From assembly GCA_022760475.1 (NCBI GenBank), contig JALEFZ010000069.1:1-64000 (forward strand): a DNA stretch of 64,000 nucleotides, read 5' to 3'. Shown piece by piece: positions 24,158 to 33,309 of this stretch. A model generated the notes under the pieces. It was given only the letters and a program-made list of their open reading frames with translations, was not told the origin of the DNA and ran no database searches. The translations under genes were made by a program, and so were the position numbers. Position 1 is the stretch's first letter, and every line of letters starts with the position of its first letter. This DNA comes from Bacteroidia bacterium. Lineage in GTDB: Bacteria; Bacteroidota; Bacteroidia; J057.

Positions 24158-26335
24158 ATGGGAAGAATTATAATTGTTTCTAATCGCTTGCCGATTACTA
24201 TTGACAGGAAGCAGGGAGAACTTATTTACCATCCAAGTGCAGGAGGATTGGCCACAGGACTTGGATCGTTGGACCAAAACACAGAAAAACTGTGGATTGG
24301 GTGGCCTGGCAAGGTTGTCGAGAGTGAAAAGGAGCAAGACCTTATTACGGAACAGTTCAAAAAGGACGGGATGTTCCCGGTATTTCTTTCCAATAAGGAA
24401 ATTGAGCTGTTCTATGAGGGCTTTAGCAATAAAACCATTTGGCCTCATTTCCATTACTTTACCCAATATACAGCCTATGACGATGAGTCCTGGGAAGTTT
24501 ATAAATCGGTGAATGAAAAGTTTGCCAGGGTAGTTGCTAGTCAAATCTGGCCTGATGACATGGTTTGGGTACATGATTACCAGTTAATGCTAGTACCGGG
24601 CATCCTAAGAAGGCATTTTCCAGATATTTCAATCGGATTCTTCCTCCATATCCCCTTTCCTTCCTATGAAATATTCCGGACTTTGCCATGGCGCAAGGAT
24701 CTATTAAATGGAGTCCTGGGGGCCGACCAGATCGGGTTTCACACCTTTGGCTACATGCGTCATTTCCTCAGTGCTGCATATAGAATTTCTGGAATCGAAC
24801 ATTCCTTTGGGAAGTTGATTGTAGAAGGTCGATCAGTGAACGTAGATGTATTTCCTATGGGAATTGATTATGAGAAATATGCATTTCCCAATGTTGAGGA
24901 TTCAGAATCTGAGGAGGTTCAATTCATCAAAAATTATGGCCAAAAAAGAAAGCTAATCCTTTCCATTGATAGATTGGATTACTCAAAAGGCATACCTGAA
25001 AGAATCAGGGCCTATGAATTATTTCTTGAAAGGAACCCTGAATACCGTGGAATTGTAACTTTGATGTTGGTTGTAGTACCTTCAAGAGCCAATGTAGATC
25101 AATACAGGAGCCTAAAGGTTGAAATCGACAAACTGGTTGGCCGTATTAATGGTACTTACGGGACTTTCAATTGGATACCCATCCGTTACTACTACAGGTC
25201 TTTTGCATTCGAAAGCCTGGTTGCCATGTACCAGGCTGCACACATCGCACTCATTACTCCATTGAGGGATGGAATGAATCTCGTTGCCAAAGAATATGTT
25301 GCCACAAAGCAAGGAGACAAGCCAGGAGTACTCATCCTAAGTGAAATGGCTGGGGCAGCCAATGAGTTAACCGAAGCCATTATTATCAATCCAAAAGACC
25401 AAAACGACATAGAACAAGCATTGTTAAAGGCCTTGGAAACGCCGCACGAAGTCCAAAGAAAAGCATTGGAAGAAATGCAAAGAAGGCTTCAAAAATACAA
25501 TGTAAAACACTGGGCAAACAATTTTATCAAACAACAAATGGAAGTTAAAAAATTCAACCAGGATCGTCAGACCAAATTACTATCTCTGGAGAATAAGACA
25601 GAGATGCTTGAATCCTACAAAAAATCAAAGTCAAGCCTGATTTTGCTTGATTACGATGGAACACTGGTTGGATTTAAATCCAAACCTGAAGATGCCTTCC
25701 CAGATGAGGAACTCGTAAAACAGATCTCCGAAATTCACAAAAGGCCAAATACAACCGTAGTAATTATCAGCGGAAGGGATCGCTATACCCTTGAAAAATG
25801 GTTCGGAGCAGTTGGAATTGAAATTGTCTCTGAACATGGTGTATGGTTGTGGGACGGAACAAAGTGGAACAGAAACGAAAGTGTGATCGATACATGGAAG
25901 CCCACAGTAATGCCCTTCCTAGAAGATCTTGTAGAAAGAACACCTGGCTCTTTCATTGAAGAGAAAGACTATACCTTGGCTTGGCACTACCGCCAAATTG
26001 ACAATGACCTTGGAGTCAACCGCGTTCGTGAAATCCGCGATGAATTGATTTATTTGACCTCTAACCATGACCTCCAGGTTCTTGAAGGCAATAAGGTGGT
26101 AGAAATCAGAAATGCGGGTGTAAACAAAGGGAAGGCCGCGGGTCTATGGCTAGGCAAAAAGAATTGGGACTTCATCATGGCCGTTGGAGATGACCATACT
26201 GATGAGGACACATTCCTGGCATTGCCTCCTGAAGCCTATACAATAAAGGTAGGTTTGAACAAAACAAGTGCACGTTTCAAAGTGAAATTTGTGGAAGATG
26301 TGCGAAGCATCGTCAAGAGCCTTGCCGAGTCTTAA
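24158..26335 (+). CDS. Bifunctional trehalose-6-phosphate synthase/phosphatase
   Basis: The 725-residue protein is an OtsA-OtsB fusion. The synthase part (about residues 1-475) shows IVSNRLPITI, the glucose-6-phosphate region NKTIWPHFHYF, VWVHDYQLMLVPGILR, DRLDYSKGIPERIRAYELF and LRDGMNLVAKEY. The phosphatase part (about 490-725) is a HAD domain with LDYDGTLVGF near residue 498, VIISGRD, SEHGVWLW and GDDHTDEDTF. Together they make trehalose from UDP-glucose and glucose-6-phosphate in the cytosol, usually for osmotic or desiccation tolerance. The arrangement resembles fused enzymes of eukaryotes and several Bacteroidota. The 3' end overlaps the convergent gene by 23 bases. Confidence 0.94.
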   Translation: MGRIIIVSNRLPITIDRKQGELIYHPSAGGLATGLGSLDQNTEKLWIGWPGKVVESEKEQDLITEQFKKDGMFPVFLSNKEIELFYEGFSNKTIWPHFHYFTQYTAYDDESWEVYKSVNEKFARVVASQIWPDDMVWVHDYQLMLVPGILRRHFPDISIGFFLHIPFPSYEIFRTLPWRKDLLNGVLGADQIGFHTFGYMRHFLSAAYRISGIEHSFGKLIVEGRSVNVDVFPMGIDYEKYAFPNVEDSESEEVQFIKNYGQKRKLILSIDRLDYSKGIPERIRAYELFLERNPEYRGIVTLMLVVVPSRANVDQYRSLKVEIDKLVGRINGTYGTFNWIPIRYYYRSFAFESLVAMYQAAHIALITPLRDGMNLVAKEYVATKQGDKPGVLILSEMAGAANELTEAIIINPKDQNDIEQALLKALETPHEVQRKALEEMQRRLQKYNVKHWANNFIKQQMEVKKFNQDRQTKLLSLENKTEMLESYKKSKSSLILLDYDGTLVGFKSKPEDAFPDEELVKQISEIHKRPNTTVVIISGRDRYTLEKWFGAVGIEIVSEHGVWLWDGTKWNRNESVIDTWKPTVMPFLEDLVERTPGSFIEEKDYTLAWHYRQIDNDLGVNRVREIRDELIYLTSNHDLQVLEGNKVVEIRNAGVNKGKAAGLWLGKKNWDFIMAVGDDHTDEDTFLALPPEAYTIKVGLNKTSARFKVKFVEDVRSIVKSLAES

Positions 26336-27785
26336 GCTCATTCAGCTTGAGTAATTGCTCATTTAGCCAGCGTGTATGGGTCATTGGACTGATCCCCAGC
26401 ACGCTGGCTTTTAATTTTTCCCACCTCTCCTCGAAAATATCCTGGCCAATAATTCCCTTCCTAGCCCTTAGCGCGACAAGTTTCTTCAATGATTTAATAA
26501 AGTTATGATGGGATTGTATTTGGTACTTTGGAATTTTCTGATTCCTCTTCAAAAAGGCCTGGAAGGCATGAACCAGGTACTTGAATCCATCATCATCCCC
26601 AACTTCATAGTAAATCCTCATCAAAAGGGATTTTGCACTAAGGTGATAAAATACGTCTGAAAACTCAATCTGTTGGAGTAAGACCCGTGCCTCCTTATAC
26701 TTTTTTTGATTATAGAAAAATACCGAAAGGTTGTAGGTGTAAGCATTTTCTCTAAGCTCAGGTGCCAATTTCAATTTGTACTCCTCAAGAAAATTTTTCA
26801 CCCAATCATATTTCTTCAAACTAAGCCCAACATTGGTAATATTTTTATAATGGGAATGTGAAAGAATCCCTTCCTCAAGCAAAAGATCTTTTTCCAAAAG
26901 GGTTTCAAAAAGCATAAACATTTCCTCTCTGAACCCAGCTTTGCCTTGATTGATATTTTTTACACAGTAATTCAAGGCGTAAACATACATGGAGTAGGCT
27001 TGCCATGAATGAAACAAATGGCTGTATCGATCTAAAAGTAAAACCAGCTTTTCATAATTCTCTTTATTATCAGTCTCTTTCAAGGTGAGAAAAATCTGAT
27101 AATAAATAGCAACAAGTGGTTCTTTGAGAAAAGAATGGCCCCTATCATTTAAATATTCTCCAAGTTCATCAGCTCGAGAAGTATCTACTTCGATATTCAA
27201 TATCCTTTTACGATTCAGCATTTCACAGCTGATTCGAAGTTTTTCAGCCAAATAAAAAGTTTCCAGATTAAATGAGATAGAATTCAAGTTATCAGATACT
27301 TCCTTGGGTTTTATCCTTGAAAGAATAGGGTCGGAAACATGGGCTAATTTGTAGGAGGAATAATAATGGTCAGAATTTCTGAAATTTGATTTACTCAACT
27401 CCTTTTCTTCCTTTTGCATGACTCTGTAGAACTGATCTTGAAAACCCCTCTTATGCAGGGCGACTAGCAGATGTACAGATCGTTCCCTTGGGCTATTCTT
27501 CCATTCAGAATGAGCCAAAAATTCCTCCAATAACCTAAGAAGGGCGGACATCTGGTCATGTACTTTTTGATCTGAGAATTTTTCACCCGGAAACATAAGT
27601 TTAAACAAATAGTCTTTTTCGAATGTTGATGATTTAAATGATGGGTAAATTTGCTGTAAATATTTTGCTAATGCTTCGAGGCGTTTGTTTTGGTTGAGGT
27701 AAGGAGACGAAACATAGTTCACAAAGTTGCGAATTTCTGAAGGACTTAATGATTTTAGTATTTTGACCAACCTAGTATTTACCAT
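26313..27785 (-). CDS. Helical-repeat protein of unknown function
   Basis: The 490-residue protein begins at ATG 27785 (MVNTRLVKILKSLSPSEI); an upstream in-frame TTG is not needed. It has no signal peptide or membrane helix. It is almost entirely helical, with repeated aromatic/leucine helix pairs such as NAYTYNLSVFFYNQKKYKEARVLL and FYHLSAKSLLMRIYYEVGDD, a pattern typical of TPR or related solenoids. Large helical proteins of this kind, opening with ..SP.E...F..Y..SPYFN.., are common in Cytophagales, but I know no function. Its 3' end overlaps otsAB by 23 bases. Confidence 0.75.
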   Translation of the reverse strand: MVNTRLVKILKSLSPSEIRNFVNYVSSPYLNQNKRLEALAKYLQQIYPSFKSSTFEKDYLFKLMFPGEKFSDQKVHDQMSALLRLLEEFLAHSEWKNSPRERSVHLLVALHKRGFQDQFYRVMQKEEKELSKSNFRNSDHYYSSYKLAHVSDPILSRIKPKEVSDNLNSISFNLETFYLAEKLRISCEMLNRKRILNIEVDTSRADELGEYLNDRGHSFLKEPLVAIYYQIFLTLKETDNKENYEKLVLLLDRYSHLFHSWQAYSMYVYALNYCVKNINQGKAGFREEMFMLFETLLEKDLLLEEGILSHSHYKNITNVGLSLKKYDWVKNFLEEYKLKLAPELRENAYTYNLSVFFYNQKKYKEARVLLQQIEFSDVFYHLSAKSLLMRIYYEVGDDDGFKYLVHAFQAFLKRNQKIPKYQIQSHHNFIKSLKKLVALRARKGIIGQDIFEERWEKLKASVLGISPMTHTRWLNEQLLKLNELKTRQGS

Positions 27786-27974
27786 ATTGCGATTTTCATT
27801 TATCTCAGAACTCAACAAATAATTTCATTCTTAATTACTGACAATCAATTTTTTGACCTGAAAATGATCTGGAAAGATACTAATAAAGGCCAAAAATAGT
27901 GTATTAGCGAATTGAACAAAATAGCTCGATTGTTGATTAATTACAGTAAAGTAAGTAACCTCAAATCTGCCATT

Positions 27975-29264
27975 ATGTTGAGACTGATTGCAACCCTTCT
28001 AATTTGCACCCTGCTTGGCATGGGAAATGCTTTTGCCCAGCCCCTATCAGTTAACTTTTCTGCTGATACAGTTCATGCATGCTTGGGAGAGCCATTTGAA
28101 GTCAACCCAATGGTTTCTGGTGGTACCATGCCTTATATCTACTCATGGAAAAATGGTACTTCAGACAGCACCCTGACCATCATACCATTACAAGATTTCA
28201 CTGATATAAAAGTAGTTGTAACCGATGGGTTTGGGGCAACAGATTCAGCCAAACTGGTAGTCCACTCTTTGACTGAGTGTGTCTATCCCGGTGATGCAAA
28301 TGGAGATGGGGCAGCCAACAACCTCGATTTATTAAGTTTAGGTCTTGCTTATGGCCATAGTGGATTTCAAAGGCCCAATGCCCACCTAAACTGGATAGGG
28401 CAACCATCATTTTCCTGGCAGCAATCATTTTCAAATGGAATCAACTTTGCTCATGTAGATGGAGATGGAAATGGAGTCCTCGATGCTGATGACATAGAGG
28501 CAATAACTCATAATTACATCACACCAAGTTTCGTTTCCAACACAAACTCATCCTCTGGAGTCCCCTTATCAGTTGAGATTGACGCTTTAAATGTTCTTCC
28601 AGGAGATACCGTAGTAGCTCGAGTCATGTTAGGCTCTCCGCTTCAACCTGCAGATAGCATTTACGGAATTGCATTTTCGCTTGAACTGGAAGGTTATGAA
28701 ATAGACTCAGGTTCATTTCAAATATCTTACAATGGATCTGCATTAGGAGGCAGTGGGCAGATTTTGACTGTTGAAAAGGCATTTTATGATAGAACCAGAA
28801 TTGAAATTGGAATCACAAGATTTGACGGCAGCGATACTACCACCTTCGGCCAATTGGTGGAAATCATTGTGGTCATTGATGAAATCATAGGAAAAAGAAA
28901 AGGAATTGCCATTCTGGACTTTAACCTGGAGGATGTATCAATGAATAATGGTACTGGGGAAAATATATCGGTCAATCCAGGGAATTCTGCTGTAAATATT
29001 GTTACCAGCAATACCAAACTTGAACCTGAATTAGACATTAAAGTATCAGACCTCCAGGGCAAAGGTTGGATGCTTGATTTGGGAAACAATTCGCAAAATA
29101 TTTCATCCATTAAACTTTTTTCTCTTAATGGAAATCTGGTTCAACAAAAAACTTTTGGGAGCAATGAAATTTTTATTCCGGGAAATGGGTTGGCGAAAGG
29201 TGTCTATTTGATGAGACTTGAAAGCGATAAAAAAATCTTTAGCAGGAAAATCTTAAAAAAATAA
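27975..29264 (+). CDS. Secreted protein with PKD-like, dockerin-like and T9SS sorting domains
   Basis: The 429-residue product starts at ATG 27975, giving a good signal peptide (ending GNAFAQ); a TTG upstream is rejected. Residues about 25-110 look like a PKD/immunoglobulin-type fold with YIYSWKNGTSDSTLTI and DFTDIKVVVTDGFGATDS. Residues about 115-180 carry two EF-hand/dockerin loops (PGDANGDGAANNLDLLSLG and DGDGNGVLDADDIEAI). Residues about 190-340 resemble a cohesin-like beta-sandwich. The last about 75 residues are a type A T9SS domain (LFSLNGNLVQQ, KGVYLMRLES, SRKILKK). It is predicted to be exported by the type IX system. Its partner or ligand is unknown. Confidence 0.8.
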   Translation: MLRLIATLLICTLLGMGNAFAQPLSVNFSADTVHACLGEPFEVNPMVSGGTMPYIYSWKNGTSDSTLTIIPLQDFTDIKVVVTDGFGATDSAKLVVHSLTECVYPGDANGDGAANNLDLLSLGLAYGHSGFQRPNAHLNWIGQPSFSWQQSFSNGINFAHVDGDGNGVLDADDIEAITHNYITPSFVSNTNSSSGVPLSVEIDALNVLPGDTVVARVMLGSPLQPADSIYGIAFSLELEGYEIDSGSFQISYNGSALGGSGQILTVEKAFYDRTRIEIGITRFDGSDTTTFGQLVEIIVVIDEIIGKRKGIAILDFNLEDVSMNNGTGENISVNPGNSAVNIVTSNTKLEPELDIKVSDLQGKGWMLDLGNNSQNISSIKLFSLNGNLVQQKTFGSNEIFIPGNGLAKGVYLMRLESDKKIFSRKILKK

Positions 29265-29640
29265 TCTCTGCTGCGTGTAAGATCAAAGAAAAATTAATTG
29301 ATAAAATGCGATGGCTTGGACATTGGTAACAGTGTCCAAGCCATCAATATTTTTATAAGTATTATAAAATATGGACGTATAGGATTATTGAAATAATCCC
29401 CAAAAAAACAAATTCTAAGTAGATAAATTATTGATCAAACACAGCATAAGTAATCGAGTAAGAGAGGTAATCCTTATGCCTGAAGTGTAATTTTTTTTTG
29501 ATAAATGTTTCAATATCTGTACGATTAATAAGTCTTGAACTGGTAAGCTTTGATATTGGGCTTGCCTTTATTCTCCTGCAATCTTTACTACTTTTGAAAT
29601 ACCTGGAAGCAGATTATTTTGCCCCTTAAACTATTTTCAA
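29265..29640. other. Intergenic region with terminator
   Basis: Apart from the terminator at 29310-29356 and a small hairpin (GGATTAT/ATAATCC, 29382-29399), I see nothing assignable in this 376-base A+T-rich stretch. Confidence 0.4.
29310..29356 (+). terminator. Rho-independent terminator after the dockerin-like gene
   Basis: A perfect 13-base stem, GATGGCTTGGACA (29310-29322) with TGTCCAAGCCATC (29333-29345), has a 10-base loop and is followed by AATATTTTTAT. The T run is short but the stem is strong. Confidence 0.75.
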
Positions 29641-30636
29641 ATGATTGGTAGAGTAGCAACTACAGCATTAATAACCCTGCTCTGCACCCAGGTATTTGCC
29701 CAAAAAAAAATGGAGGGTGTGTTTTCTTATCACAACACCTCCAAGGGGAAATACGCCCTTTATTTACCTTCGAGCTTCAAAAAAGGCAAGACACTCCATG
29801 TAGTCATCGCCTTTCATCCCTTCAACTCATTAAAATGGAACAGCGATTCATGGAGAGACGAGTTGGCACTTTTTGCAGAAAGCAACCAAATTCTCTTGGT
29901 ATGCCCTGAGATGGGTTCAAACTGGAATGAACAAAATGGGAATTGCCTAGATTACTCAAAGCAATTGATATTACATCTTCTGGCCAAATACGATGTAAAA
30001 CCGAATTGTATATATGCTTTAGGCATGGGAATGGGGGCGAATACAGCTCTTAAAATGGGAATTAGGCATCGCAATTTCGTTCATGGCCTACTTCTAATTT
30101 CAGCTAATCCTAAGATTTTACACCTTAACCCTACGGAATACGCCAAGTGCTTCAACCTTCCATGCTACATCATTCATGGAAAAAATGATCACCTCCAGAT
30201 GAAGCACTACCCCCTTAAGAAGGCTTTAAATCAAGCAGGAGCTTGTACAAAAAGTAATTTGATAGACGGAGTAGGTTCCAACTTTCAAATCAAGGAGGGA
30301 ACTTCCAGGCTTAATTCAGCCTTTGATTGGCTACACAATTATAGTTGCAACAGACCTGAGTACGTCTGGAATGAAAATCGTAAAATCCAGATTGTAAGGA
30401 ATGTTGATTCCCCTAGTATTTCAATCAATGGCATGGAAATCACTCTCAGTAATATGAAAGCCTGCCATGCCATAAACAGAATTAAGGTGTATGATCAACA
30501 AGGTTTATTGATTGAGGTAAGAAGGCAGCCCATGAAGCAGGAGGTGATAATATTACCTGATCCGGGTAGGTATGTCATTATGCTTCAATCGTCAATCAGA
30601 AACATGCATTTTAATGTAGAGACTGCTTCAAAGTGA
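29641..30636 (+). CDS. Exported esterase-like (PHB depolymerase/LpqC fold) protein without nucleophile serine
   Basis: The 331-residue product has a Sec signal peptide (1-20, ending QVFA) and an alpha/beta-hydrolase domain like secreted feruloyl-esterase/PHB-depolymerase proteins. YALYLPSSFKKGKTLHVVIAFHP is near residue 38, CIYALGMGMGANTALKMG near 123, and NLPCYIIHGKNDHLQMKHYP later. The nucleophile elbow, normally G.S.G, is GMGMG with glycine at residue 130. No catalytic histidine after the acid loop stands out. The last about 70 residues (IKVYDQQGLLIEVRRQ..., PGRYVIML) resemble a degenerate T9SS sorting domain. It is probably a secreted, non-hydrolytic relative. Confidence 0.72.
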   Translation: MIGRVATTALITLLCTQVFAQKKMEGVFSYHNTSKGKYALYLPSSFKKGKTLHVVIAFHPFNSLKWNSDSWRDELALFAESNQILLVCPEMGSNWNEQNGNCLDYSKQLILHLLAKYDVKPNCIYALGMGMGANTALKMGIRHRNFVHGLLLISANPKILHLNPTEYAKCFNLPCYIIHGKNDHLQMKHYPLKKALNQAGACTKSNLIDGVGSNFQIKEGTSRLNSAFDWLHNYSCNRPEYVWNENRKIQIVRNVDSPSISINGMEITLSNMKACHAINRIKVYDQQGLLIEVRRQPMKQEVIILPDPGRYVIMLQSSIRNMHFNVETASK

Positions 30637-30649
30637 TAAACCGACATAG

Positions 30650-30805
30650 TTAGCCTTTTCTTTTCATCTGCATTTCTCTCATATATTTCCCATGATCAGG
30701 GTGATTACAGTTTTTACGTGGATCGCCTTTAAGTGCTCTGCATGATGAAAGCAAGGCTCCACCTAGAAAAAGAAATACCAGGATAATTACGATTGACTTT
30801 TTCAT
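30650..30805 (-). CDS. Small lipoprotein
   Basis: The 51-residue product starts at ATG 30805 and has a lipoprotein signal with lipobox LLSSC. The mature part is only about 30 residues, rich in basic and histidine residues (KNCNHPDHGKYMREMQMKRKG). A longer frame reaching 30877 is possible but would bury the signal peptide. Function unknown. It follows the DUF6438 lipoprotein and dnaA on the same strand. Confidence 0.6.
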   Translation of the reverse strand: MKKSIVIILVFLFLGGALLSSCRALKGDPRKNCNHPDHGKYMREMQMKRKG

Positions 30806-30928
30806 TGTGATGACTTTATGGGAAATAACGTCAATTAGGCCCAAAAATGTAAATCTAAGCCACGGAAAATAGTACATTCATGAAACTTAGCGTTTCAGGC
30901 TTAAGTTACTTACTGATCAGGGGACTTT

Positions 30929-31396
30929 CTATTGTTTTTTGTAGGGATTTTGAGAAATAATTTCCTGTATATCATCAAGAAGGGGATTGAAGTTTGCGGG
31001 TCCACCTACCCTGCTACGGACTTTGTGAGATTTCTTGCCATAGTTTACTTCCAGAGTTTTGGTTGGAAAATCCTGAACGCCCTCAACGTCATAATTGCCC
31101 TTCCAGTTCCAAAAGCCTGACCGATCAAGATTCGTTAGGATAAGGTTCAGTTGTTCCTGGGAGAGTTGATTGGAAAATGTGCCTTTAAGATCAGTATTCA
31201 TGATGCCTTTGTACACAACTTTTAAGTCATTATCTATACTTAAAGTATAAACAGGGCATTTTCCGTAACATGGAGTAGTAGTTATATCAAGAGAGAAATC
31301 CGGTCTTCCTTGACCGGATTCCTTTGATGTTTCTAGCTGACTCTTGCATCCAGTCAGGTAGAATAGTATTCCTAAAACGATGGCTATTTTACGCAT
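30929..31396 (-). CDS. DUF6438-like lipoprotein
   Basis: The 155-residue product has a lipoprotein signal (lipobox LTGC at about residues 14-17). The mature domain opens FSLDITTTPCYGKCPVYTLSI, a pattern typical of DUF6438-type proteins of Bacteroidota, where CYG.CP(V/A)Y is almost invariant. The two cysteines could bind metal or form a disulfide. The family has no known function. It starts 4 bases downstream of the dnaA stop, so it is very likely co-transcribed with dnaA. Confidence 0.78.
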   Translation of the reverse strand: MRKIAIVLGILFYLTGCKSQLETSKESGQGRPDFSLDITTTPCYGKCPVYTLSIDNDLKVVYKGIMNTDLKGTFSNQLSQEQLNLILTNLDRSGFWNWKGNYDVEGVQDFPTKTLEVNYGKKSHKVRSRVGGPANFNPLLDDIQEIISQNPYKKQ

Positions 31397-31400
31397 GACA

Positions 31401-32837
31401 CTAGCTCAATTCCATGGTAATTCGCTTGCGTATTTCAGTAACAGATTGCTTGAAATACTTATCCGTAGCGATTAGGTCATTCACAGTTTGCAGTGCATGA
31501 ATCACTGTAGAATGATCCCTACCTCCAAAGTGTAGACCAATAGATTTAAGTGAGTGTCTGGTGAGCTCTTTCGCAAAGAACATGGCAATTTGTCTTGCCT
31601 GAACGATCTGGCGCTTCCTTGTCTTTGCTTTCATGAGTTCTACCTCAACAGAAAAATGCTCTCCTACAATTTTCTGGATAGATTCAATGGTAATCTCTCG
31701 ACTAACTGAATCTACAAAATTTTGGAGCATCGATTTGGCCAACTGAATGTCCACATCCTGACCATTTAAACTACTTTGTGCGAGTAAGCTGATCAGGGCT
31801 CCTTCCAGTTCTCTGATATTTGAGGTAATATTGTGTGCAATAAACTCGACGACTTCTTCCGGGAGCTCAATTGCATTTTGGTACATTTTACTTTTCAGTA
31901 TCTGTTTCCTTGTTTCAAAGTCAGGCACCTGAAGGCTTGCACTCAAACCCCACTTGAACCTGGAAAGCAGCCTTTCTTCTACCCCTTCCATTTCATTTGG
32001 AGACCTGTCAGAGGCAAGAACAATTTGCTTACCCGATTGACGAAGGTGATTAAAGACATGAAAGAAGTTTTCTTGAGTCTTTTCTTTTCCTGAAAGAAAT
32101 TGGATGTCGTCTACCAGCAGTACGTCAATCAATTGATAGAAATTCATAAAATCATTGACAGTACCTTTTCTGACTGCTTCTACAAACTGGTTGATGAACC
32201 TTTCAGATGAAACATATAATACAGCCCTTTTGGGATGCATTTCTTTAATTTTGTTGCCAATGGCCTGTAGCAGATGACTTTTACCTAGTCCTACCCCACC
32301 ATATAGAAACAAGGGATTATAAGCAGTAACGCCTGGTTTATTAGCCACAGCATAACTTGCTGCTCTTGCGAGCCTGTTACAATCTCCTTCTACAAAAGAT
32401 TCAAAGCTGAATGCAGGGTTTAAGTTGGACTCAACCTCAAGTTTTCTGATTCCCGGAATGACAAAAGGGTTAGGAACAGGACGTTGGGTTTCCAGTTGAC
32501 TTCGCAAGGCTTTGGCTGAGGATTTGGGATTGTGTGAAGCTGTAGGAATCTTCACAGTTGTTCCATTTCCATTGGATTTATTTTTGTCCAATACGATGGC
32601 ATATTCGAGCCTCCCTTCAGGACCCAAATTCAGATGTATTGCTTTTTGTAGAAGGCTTACATAATGATCTTCCAACCATTCATAGAAGAACTGGCTAGGA
32701 ACTTCTATAGTAAGAACCTTTCTATCTAATTTGACAGGCTTTATAGGCCGGAACCACGTGTCGTAGCTCTGCGGCGCTAACTCCTTTTGGATTAATTGGA
32801 GACACCTATTCCATGTGTCAACATGAGATGTTGTCAT
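31401..32837 (-). CDS. dnaA: Chromosomal replication initiator protein DnaA
   Basis: The 478-residue protein has all four DnaA domains. Domain I (about 1-80) opens VDTWNRCLQLIQKELAPQSYDTWF, followed by a short linker. The AAA+ domain III has Walker A GGVGLGKSH (about 180-188) and Walker B VLLVDDIQFL (about 239-248). Domain IV carries the DNA-binding signature GGRDHSTVIHAL near the C-terminus. It binds DnaA boxes at oriC and melts the origin. I see no cluster of canonical DnaA boxes in the 472 bases upstream. dnaN is not adjacent; instead two small lipoprotein genes follow on the same strand. Confidence 0.97.
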   Translation of the reverse strand: MTTSHVDTWNRCLQLIQKELAPQSYDTWFRPIKPVKLDRKVLTIEVPSQFFYEWLEDHYVSLLQKAIHLNLGPEGRLEYAIVLDKNKSNGNGTTVKIPTASHNPKSSAKALRSQLETQRPVPNPFVIPGIRKLEVESNLNPAFSFESFVEGDCNRLARAASYAVANKPGVTAYNPLFLYGGVGLGKSHLLQAIGNKIKEMHPKRAVLYVSSERFINQFVEAVRKGTVNDFMNFYQLIDVLLVDDIQFLSGKEKTQENFFHVFNHLRQSGKQIVLASDRSPNEMEGVEERLLSRFKWGLSASLQVPDFETRKQILKSKMYQNAIELPEEVVEFIAHNITSNIRELEGALISLLAQSSLNGQDVDIQLAKSMLQNFVDSVSREITIESIQKIVGEHFSVEVELMKAKTRKRQIVQARQIAMFFAKELTRHSLKSIGLHFGGRDHSTVIHALQTVNDLIATDKYFKQSVTEIRKRITMELS

Positions 32838-33309
32838 TTGTTCACCTTGGCTAAAAGTGTTTGTAAAAAAAACTAAAATCGTACTAAAATATTGCCTTTT
32901 TCCCTTTGGCGTAAGGATAAAATTCCAAATTTAATCCCGAAAAAAAAACTTGACTATTAGACAAATTTTACAGTTTCGGTCTTTTTTTCTACTCACCTGC
33001 TTTCCAACCAATTAACCCTAACTGATTCAAAAACAAGCCATTTTGCTTTAAGATAATGTTAAGAGGCAATTCTCAACATATAGGGCTGTTGGTGCAAGAA
33101 TTTGATTAACAGTTGCTTACATACTTAACATTAAATTAAACGACATCGTGAAAAAAAAATTACTAAAAAGGTCAATCAATAATGTCCTACCACCCGGTCG
33201 CATATAATGATTGTATTTTTTTTCAACCAGCGACCAATAAGCCGCACATAGTTTGTTAACGCAGCTTGCTAAAAAATGTTGCAAATATTATTAGCAAGTA
33301 CCAACTAAC
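32838..33309. other. Intergenic region upstream of dnaA
   Basis: This 472-base A+T-rich region carries the dnaA promoter. I looked for TTATCCACA-type DnaA boxes on both strands and found no convincing match or cluster, so I do not call an origin. No RNA gene or terminator is evident. Confidence 0.4.

Noticed and set aside
32838-33309. Possible oriC next to dnaA
   Set aside because: No DnaA-box cluster or palindromic origin features were found, so an origin call is not supported here.
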